Positions 58,485 through 64,000 of a stretch of 64,000 nucleotides of DNA are shown here, piece by piece. Below the pieces are notes generated by a model. It worked only from the letters and a program-made list of their open reading frames with translations. It did not search any database and was not told where the DNA came from. This DNA comes from an uncultured Sphingomonadaceae bacterium (lineage in GTDB: Bacteria; Pseudomonadota; Alphaproteobacteria; Sphingomonadales; Sphingomonadaceae): the NCBI GenBank assembly GCA_947497315.1, contig CANMFX010000002.1, positions 62,001 to 126,000 on the forward strand. Direction: 5' to 3'. Both the position numbers and the translations under genes were made by a program. The first letter of the stretch is position 1. Each line of letters starts with the position of its first letter.

Positions 58485-58874
58485 ATGGCAACCTATCTGA
58501 AAGCTATGTCGAAAATTGATTCTATAGAAAAGGCGGATAATTGTAGTAGCGGCTTTGTCGGCAGCTTTGAACGCCTGCAGGCTGTCGAATCGGTTGTCGG
58601 ACTCGTAGCGCATATGACGAATGCGTCGGATTCTCACGCATTGGTGTTGTCTGACCCTGCGGCGATGGAATCGGCCTACAAACATAGTTTGCCGATGACC
58701 CAGAAATGTTTTGATCGTGGATGTGATGATTTGGCCGTTATGGCGCAATCAGGGGCGAAGGCTTTGCTACACTTGAATTCAACGGGGCGAGGCCGAGTCG
58801 ATATCGCTGCCCAGAGGTTGATGCAGGAAATCCAAATGTCCGGACGCCGGACCCTGGATCTGCTTCAAAAATAG
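58485..58874 (+). CDS. Hypothetical protein, phasin-like in outline
   Basis: A 129-residue predicted soluble, mainly helical protein from ATG 58485, with AGGA 10 bp upstream. The C-terminal helix pattern (MAQSGAKALLHLNSTGRGRVDIAAQRLMQEIQ) looks a little like phasins, but no family can be assigned. It converges with the MscS gene, 5 bp apart, and diverges from the porin gene. Confidence 0.6.
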   Translation: MATYLKAMSKIDSIEKADNCSSGFVGSFERLQAVESVVGLVAHMTNASDSHALVLSDPAAMESAYKHSLPMTQKCFDRGCDDLAVMAQSGAKALLHLNSTGRGRVDIAAQRLMQEIQMSGRRTLDLLQK

Positions 58875-58879
58875 ATCAG

Positions 58880-60175
58880 CTATTTGGCCGAAATCTGGAC
58901 CGCTCCCGTCTCCGGAAGCGATCTGATATGCACATCGCGCTGCGGGAATGGGATTTCCACGTCATTTTCCTTAAATAGATCCCAGACCCTTTTGAGTACG
59001 GCTGCCTTGAAATTACCGACACCTGACTCCGGATCCTTTATCCAGCACCGGATTTCAAAATTCACACTATTGTCGCCAAATTCGAGCATCCAGACCACCG
59101 GTTTTGGATGATTGAGAACGCGGGGGACATCCACGCAGGCCTGCTTCATCAGTTCGATGACCTGATCCATATCGCTATCGTAAGAAACCCCTACCGGAAT
59201 GCTGATCCGGACATTCTTGTTCGAGTAGGACCAGTTTTCCACCTCTTGCGTCATCAGATTTTCGTTGGGAATCAGATGCTCTTTGCCTTCCCGGGTGAGG
59301 ACAGACACCGCGCGAACACCGATTTTGTTGACCCAGCCAAAACTGTCACCAACGGCAATCACGTCACCGGGTTTGATTGACCGATCCATCAAAAGGATGA
59401 TCCCGGCAATCAAGTTGCCGATTGTCTTCTGCATCCCGAAACCGATGGCCAGACCAAATGCGCCTGAAAAGACTGCCAGTGCGGTTAGGTCAATGCCCAA
59501 AACGTCAAGGCCTAGCATGAACGCGGCGGCCAATATGGCGACGGTTGCCAGTTTCTGGCCAAGCACTTTTTGCGCTCCGTCGAGATCGCTATTGCCGATG
59601 ACATGAGTGACAAGCTTCATCAATACGCGGGCGACGGCGAGCAGAATGACTGCTGTCATGATGGTTGTGACAACAGCGAGCAGTGATATGCGGTTGGTTC
59701 CCACATCAATGCCCACTCGCTCCAGCGCGATAGTAATACGGTCGATATTTCCGACAAGACCAAGTGCTGCCGAGACAAAGACGGTCAGCCCCATGGCGGT
59801 GCCAAGCCAGTCTGGCATCCGAACCCCGCGGATCAGGTCATTGGTGAACAGACCCATGGTAATTGCAATGGTCAGCGCAAAGATAACTTGTGGAATGAGC
59901 TGCCATTGCCAGATCGCAAGAAAGAAGCCGCATAATATGAAGGTCGTCGCTCGCCGCGTCATGTCGCGGATGCGCCTCCCGGCCAGGTCGCTTTCATAGC
60001 CTGCCCGTGTTTCCCAGATATGCCGTAACTTCGGACCTATATATTTGCTTAGGAACCAGCCGCAAACCAGCGCGAACACGACCAGGCCAGCGGCGACGCC
60101 ACTTTCAATATATTGGACATTGCGCGGTGTATCAGGCGCCAGGGATTCAAGGTAGCCGACTATTTGTTGCATCAT
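58880..60175 (-). CDS. Small-conductance mechanosensitive channel (MscS family)
   Basis: Inner-membrane pressure-relief channel, 431 residues. An N-terminal extension of several helices precedes the MscS core: VFSGAFGLAIGFGMQKTIGNLIAGIILLMDRSIKPGDVI, then GWVNKIGVRAVSVLTREGKEHLIPNENLMTQEVENWS of the beta domain. C-terminal EIPFPQRDVHIRS is typical. The ATG overlaps the downstream stop of the PLP lyase gene by 4 bp on the minus strand. Confidence 0.93.
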   Translation of the reverse strand: MMQQIVGYLESLAPDTPRNVQYIESGVAAGLVVFALVCGWFLSKYIGPKLRHIWETRAGYESDLAGRRIRDMTRRATTFILCGFFLAIWQWQLIPQVIFALTIAITMGLFTNDLIRGVRMPDWLGTAMGLTVFVSAALGLVGNIDRITIALERVGIDVGTNRISLLAVVTTIMTAVILLAVARVLMKLVTHVIGNSDLDGAQKVLGQKLATVAILAAAFMLGLDVLGIDLTALAVFSGAFGLAIGFGMQKTIGNLIAGIILLMDRSIKPGDVIAVGDSFGWVNKIGVRAVSVLTREGKEHLIPNENLMTQEVENWSYSNKNVRISIPVGVSYDSDMDQVIELMKQACVDVPRVLNHPKPVVWMLEFGDNSVNFEIRCWIKDPESGVGNFKAAVLKRVWDLFKENDVEIPFPQRDVHIRSLPETGAVQISAK

Positions 60176-61380
60176 AAGGCATTGTTATAGTGTTCAAAGG
60201 CTTTGGCAAGATCGGCGATTAAATCGTCGGGATCTTCAAGGCCAACATGAAGTCGCACCAACGCACCCTTCATCGTCCACTCGGTGGCGGTGCGATATTT
60301 GCCGGGGTCAACGGGTAGAGCCAGACTTTCAAAGCCACCCCAGCTGTATCCAATGCCAAAGAGAGCCAGCGAATCTATAAAAACCGCTCTCGACTTTTCA
60401 TCGCCGTCGATCAACTGGAAGGAAAACAGCCCTGATGCACCGTCAAAGTCGCGCTTCCAGATTTCATGCCCCGGGCAATCTGGCAGGGCAGGATGTAATA
60501 CTAGCCCGACTTCGGCTCGTTCTTTCAGCCAATGAGCGATGGTTAGTGCCGATTGTTCGTGCTGTTTCAACCTGACTTCCAAAGTCCGCAATCCCCGGGC
60601 AGCCAGATAGGCATCATCCGGCGAAACGACCTGACCTAACCGCTGCGCGGTGCGCCGAAGTCGCGTCCAATATTTATCATGAGTTGTGGCCGCACCCATC
60701 ATGACATCGCTATGGCCGACGATATATTTGGTTGCAGCGACGATGGATATATCAACACCTTTATCCAAGGCCTGAAAAAAACGGGATGTTGCCCATGTAT
60801 TGTCCAGCAAAGTTGTAATGCCAGCTTCTTTTGCTGCCGAGCAGATGGCCGGAACGTCTTGTACTTCAAAAGTCAGACTGCCTGGACTTTCAAGCAATAT
60901 CGCTTTTGTCTTGTCAGTGAAAAGGCTGCCAATGTCAGCACCAATCAGCGGGTCATAATAGCGCGCCGTTATACCCATGCGTTTCAGGAAGGCATCAGCA
61001 TAGCTTCGGCTTGGATCATAGCTGCTGTCTGTAAGCAGCACTTCGTCTCCAGGCTTGACGACCGCCAACATCGCGCAGGCAATGGCCGCGACACCGGAAG
61101 GATAGAGCATGGTACCGGCGGCACCGGGCTCCATTTCGGTGAGTGCATCGGCCAGAGACCATTGCGTAGGAGAACCGCGCCGACCGTAGAAAAACTGACC
61201 GTCAGCGTTAGATGAGAGGCCTGCTCTTAAATCGGCAACACTGTCGTAGAGATGCGTGCTGGCGCGCCAGACGGGCGGATTGACCACCGCCTCGGTCCAT
61301 TCCTTGCGCCTGCCGCTGGTAACTGCCTGTGTTGCAGGCTTTTTCGAGTTTTGTGAGCTATCGGTCAATTGCTGTTCCAA
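60172..61380 (-). CDS. metC: Cystathionine beta-lyase / PLP-dependent Cys/Met metabolism enzyme
   Basis: Gamma-family PLP enzyme that splits cystathionine to homocysteine, or desulfhydrates related thioethers. The 402 residues contain FYGRRGSPTQWSLADALTEME, the cofactor Asp193 in LLDNTWATS and the PLP-binding Lys218 in VAATKYIVGHSDVMMG. The same strand carries sseA 15 bp upstream, so sulfur metabolism genes are linked. A cystathionine gamma-synthase or methionine gamma-lyase assignment cannot be excluded. Confidence 0.9.
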   Translation of the reverse strand: MEQQLTDSSQNSKKPATQAVTSGRRKEWTEAVVNPPVWRASTHLYDSVADLRAGLSSNADGQFFYGRRGSPTQWSLADALTEMEPGAAGTMLYPSGVAAIACAMLAVVKPGDEVLLTDSSYDPSRSYADAFLKRMGITARYYDPLIGADIGSLFTDKTKAILLESPGSLTFEVQDVPAICSAAKEAGITTLLDNTWATSRFFQALDKGVDISIVAATKYIVGHSDVMMGAATTHDKYWTRLRRTAQRLGQVVSPDDAYLAARGLRTLEVRLKQHEQSALTIAHWLKERAEVGLVLHPALPDCPGHEIWKRDFDGASGLFSFQLIDGDEKSRAVFIDSLALFGIGYSWGGFESLALPVDPGKYRTATEWTMKGALVRLHVGLEDPDDLIADLAKAFEHYNNAL

Positions 61381-61395
61381 TAGCCTTCGAAAACA

Positions 61396-62232
61396 TTAGG
61401 CGGTTGCTTTGGGTGTATCCGCGTCAGCACCCCATTCGGCCCAACTGCCATCGTAGAGTGCTACTTTTTCGCCGCCCGCCACCGCAGCAGCAAAGGATAC
61501 CACCGCCGCTGTCATGCCGGAACCACAGGTCGTAACAACGGGCTTGGCAAGATCAACGCCTGCTCCGTCAAAAAGAGCTTTCATTTCATCGGCGCTTTTC
61601 CAGGTACCATCGGCATTGAAAAATTCGCTATGCGGAATGTTGACGGAACCCGGAATGTTGCCGGAAACAATACCGGGACGTGGATCTTCTTCTGCGCCAG
61701 AGAAACGCGCCGCGGGGCGAGCGTCGATAACCTGCTCATCCTTGCTGTGCAGATTTGCCAGCATGTCGGCTTTGGTGCGGATGTCCTTGTCATCTTTCCA
61801 GACTGTGAAATGGCGGTGGCGCAACGCCTCCTTACCGGTTTCAAGCGGACGGCCTTCGGCTTTCCATTTGGCAATGCCGCCGTCCAATATAGCGACTTCA
61901 TGGGCTCCAAATATGGTCAGCATCCACCACGCACGAGCAGCGCTTTTCAGCGGACTGTCATCATAAAGAACGATGCGACTACCGTCACCAAGGCCGAGAG
62001 ATTGCATGCGGCTGGCAAATTTTTCCGGCGGCGGCAACATGTTTTCGACAGGGTTACTGGTATCTGTAAGCTCGCTGAGGTCCATGAAAACAGCGCCTGG
62101 AATATGGCCAGCTTCATATTCAGCAGCAGGATCGCGCCCCGCATCGGGCATGAATTTGGTGGCATCAACAATGCGCAAATCCGATGCGCCCAGTTCATTT
62201 GCAAGCCAGTCTGTTGTTACCAGCAATTCCAT
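61396..62232 (-). CDS. sseA: 3-Mercaptopyruvate sulfurtransferase
   Basis: Two-domain rhodanese that moves sulfur from 3-mercaptopyruvate, 278 residues from ATG 62232 with AAGGAG 7 bp upstream; a longer frame to 62286 lacks this signal. The inactive N-terminal rhodanese domain is followed by the active one with Cys236 in TTCGSGMTAAV, matching the CG[ST]G[VM]TA sulfurtransferase loop. It precedes metC. Confidence 0.93.
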   Translation of the reverse strand: MELLVTTDWLANELGASDLRIVDATKFMPDAGRDPAAEYEAGHIPGAVFMDLSELTDTSNPVENMLPPPEKFASRMQSLGLGDGSRIVLYDDSPLKSAARAWWMLTIFGAHEVAILDGGIAKWKAEGRPLETGKEALRHRHFTVWKDDKDIRTKADMLANLHSKDEQVIDARPAARFSGAEEDPRPGIVSGNIPGSVNIPHSEFFNADGTWKSADEMKALFDGAGVDLAKPVVTTCGSGMTAAVVSFAAAVAGGEKVALYDGSWAEWGADADTPKATA

Positions 62233-62540
62233 TTTATGCTCCTTATGCAAGCGGAGGATCAAATTGCCTCTGCTTCGAAATATCAACGTTTATCGATTCG
62301 TGTTCAAGCCGTCGAGGCTATAACGCATTGAAGATGGAATCCACAGCTTATGTGGCTTTTCGGCAAATGATTGATTTATAACTGTTCCAGAAACTTTTTG
62401 GCACTGGCGCGAAGCTGCTTCCGGGAATTGATATCATCATCAAGAGAATGCAAAGTTTGTGTTCCTAGTGAGGTATCAGAGGATAATCTATCACCGCATA
62501 TGGGAAGCGGCTTTGTCATGCATTGTTAAGATGCTGCTTT
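62233..62540. other. Intergenic region upstream of sseA
   Basis: No gene is supported in these 308 bp. A CCACA-gctta-TGTGG hairpin at 62341-62355 is followed by CTTTT and could be a weak terminator on the plus strand, where there is no gene before it. It probably holds the sseA promoter region. Confidence 0.4.
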
Positions 62541-63965
62541 TCAGACATTTAACGGGCGCTGTCCGACTGGGCTGAAATTCCGCGGTCCAAGATCAAGTCT
62601 GAAGGGGGCCATTTTCGGGCGTGGTGGTTCATATTCCCGGCCTACGATAAACGATGCAGACTGCTCGTTCTCGACATCTTGATGGTCGGTATACTGAACC
62701 ACAAATCGGGCGAGAGGTATAAACAACGCCTGTGATTTGAATGTGATCGGGCGGATGGCGCTGAGCGGCAGGCGTATATCTCCCTCGAGGGTCACGGTTT
62801 CGCCGGCGGGCAGGCTTTGAGCCTTATGAAGCAGCTCATCCTTTTGTGCATCATGATTTCTGGCAATTTCGGAGTCTGCCTGCATCATCAGGCCGGATAG
62901 GCAAATATCCCGCATATCTTCATCTGACATATTGGAGAGGGTGATTGCATAGTTGAGGACTGCGTTTAGCAGCGTGGAGGACGCTCCGGTGGCCGTAAAT
63001 TCTATTCGAAGATGATCGGATGAAACCTTTTTTGCTCCGCCTGTTGGTCTTAAGGTCGCTGGCGGAGGCAACGGGGCAGTTGGTGCTGCTCCGGGAGCAA
63101 TGCCTAGATTAGACACGATAAAACCGTTTGACGATATCGGTGATGGTTTCTCAGGCTCCGCTGGATTGGGCGGCGAATAGATTTTGGGCGTCGGCTTACG
63201 AGATGTCGGCTCGAGCACCGGCTGGGCCGCTGGCTCATGCTGCAGATCGTCAACAACTTCCTGTTCGTGGACGGGCATGGCTGCTTTGCGCCGCCAGAAA
63301 AATACTCCTAACCCGCCAAACAACAGAAGGGCTAAGCCTCCGGCGAGATAATGGAAGATATTAGCTTCAGAACCTGTTGCAGGAAGGGTCGCGGATGGGG
63401 CGGCCTCTGGAGCGATATCCGGAGCCGGTGCGTCTGACGGCAGCGGCTGACCGGGTAAATCGATTGTGAAACCGGGCTGTGGCTGATTTTCGTTTATGGA
63501 TGGCGCGCGAGGCGTCGGGGTAGCATTTGAATTGCTGTTTGGTTGCTGTGCTGATGTTACGGGCGGCACGGAACTGACTGGTGTGCTCGGGCGCGCATTT
63601 TCCTGCCGCGTTGACTGATTTGCATTGCTATTTGTCGGAGTGGTTCCGGTCTGTGGCAAGGGTGTGACGGGTACCGGTTGAGCATTCGGTGCAATGGTGC
63701 CGGGACTTGGCGTAGCCTGTGGCGCCGCCGCGTTTTCTTCGACCGGTCCCTCGGCCTGATTGCTGGCAGGCGTCTGATCGTCGCCAGGAGGCAATGAATA
63801 GTCGCTAACTGATGGGAGTTCGGGTAGCGGCTCCGGCGGTAATGACCGGGGTACGGCCTGACCTTGTGCGGATGGTGCATATACCGCAGACAGTCCAAGC
63901 ACACCGGCAATCATCAATGCCAGCGATCTTGCGCGCATCATTGGTTTCATGAAATTTATTGCCAT
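62541..63965 (-). CDS. Exported proline-rich single-span protein with internal LPATG motif
   Basis: A 474-residue protein I cannot assign to a function. It has an N-terminal signal segment (residues 10-36), then about 150 residues of Pro/Ala/Asn/Thr-rich low-complexity sequence, LPATG at 194-198 followed by a membrane span (about 204-224) and WRRK. A second LPxTG-like string, LPQTG, is at 103-107. After the span, a folded C-terminal domain of about 170 residues begins near DHLRIEFTATGASSTL and ends GPRNFSPVGQ. This LPxTG-TM-RRK order resembles a Gram-positive sortase signal but sits mid-protein. The start at 63965 has GAAGGGCG immediately upstream (spacing short). Confidence 0.8.
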   Translation of the reverse strand: MAINFMKPMMRARSLALMIAGVLGLSAVYAPSAQGQAVPRSLPPEPLPELPSVSDYSLPPGDDQTPASNQAEGPVEENAAAPQATPSPGTIAPNAQPVPVTPLPQTGTTPTNSNANQSTRQENARPSTPVSSVPPVTSAQQPNSNSNATPTPRAPSINENQPQPGFTIDLPGQPLPSDAPAPDIAPEAAPSATLPATGSEANIFHYLAGGLALLLFGGLGVFFWRRKAAMPVHEQEVVDDLQHEPAAQPVLEPTSRKPTPKIYSPPNPAEPEKPSPISSNGFIVSNLGIAPGAAPTAPLPPPATLRPTGGAKKVSSDHLRIEFTATGASSTLLNAVLNYAITLSNMSDEDMRDICLSGLMMQADSEIARNHDAQKDELLHKAQSLPAGETVTLEGDIRLPLSAIRPITFKSQALFIPLARFVVQYTDHQDVENEQSASFIVGREYEPPRPKMAPFRLDLGPRNFSPVGQRPLNV

Positions 63966-64000
63966 CGCCCTTCGTGACCCTGAACCGCATTCTTACCGCT

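Overview
The window looks like the chromosome of an alphaproteobacterium of the Sphingomonadales, probably a marine Sphingorhabdus/Parasphingorhabdus/Sphingopyxis-type bacterium. The evidence is intermediate GC, a SciP cell-cycle regulator next to a CtrA-like site, a TorF-type porin, a HIG1 protein, DUF1176 and DUF6607 proteins, a large TonB receptor, and a REP-like element of a form often seen in sphingomonads. This assignment is inferred from gene content; no rRNA or tRNA gene was found.

Layout. 1-2960: 3'-truncated RND efflux permease (minus). 3414-5655: ahpC-ahpF peroxide reductase with a strong stem-loop between the genes. 5985-9309: haem/iron TonB receptor behind a Fur-like box, then a DUF6607 protein. 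9495-13192: ferric iron ABC importer (fbpABC). 13226-19644: proline use (putP, putA) with a divergent double HxlR regulator. 19749-29384: carotenoid-cleavage-type oxygenase, two thiolases, a DUF1295 membrane enzyme and thioesterase II, facing an acyl-CoA ligase and a FadJ-type protein; together a ring/isoprenoid or fatty-acyl catabolic block. 29617-31333: sciP and an EAL protein. 31420-35209: TPP riboswitch, thiC, two exported RidA paralogues and two small genes. 35309-36208: MEST-like alpha/beta hydrolase.

36209-38044 is the most unusual part: an AT-rich island with a reverse transcriptase of the group II-like/unknown-group type (complete YVDD site) preceded by two perfect 105-bp direct repeats 336 bp apart. 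The repeats flank a short ORF, sit among stem-loops, and can themselves fold. This looks like an undescribed RT plus structured RNA or repeat-template system, possibly anti-phage.

38118-43262: accessory genes (lipocalin, cupin, DUF6632, diguanylate cyclase, BKACE, lipoprotein, racemase-like). 43361-48514: ppc, HNH endonuclease, gluQRS, HIG1 protein, PduO-type adenosyltransferase. 48671-50860: egtB-egtD (ergothioneine). 50864-57387: DUF1176 protein, then hydroxyacyl-CoA dehydrogenase, epoxide hydrolase and an oligopeptide-type ABC transporter (B, C and a fused DF ATPase) with no binding protein. 57471-63965: TorF porin, small unknown protein, MscS channel, metC-like lyase, sulfurtransferase, and a proline-rich single-span protein with an internal LPATG motif.

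Most genes are ordinary housekeeping or catabolic genes. Points worth a second look are the RT island, a repeated GAACCAGC-type gene end on five genes (four of them consecutive), and several palindromes between genes.
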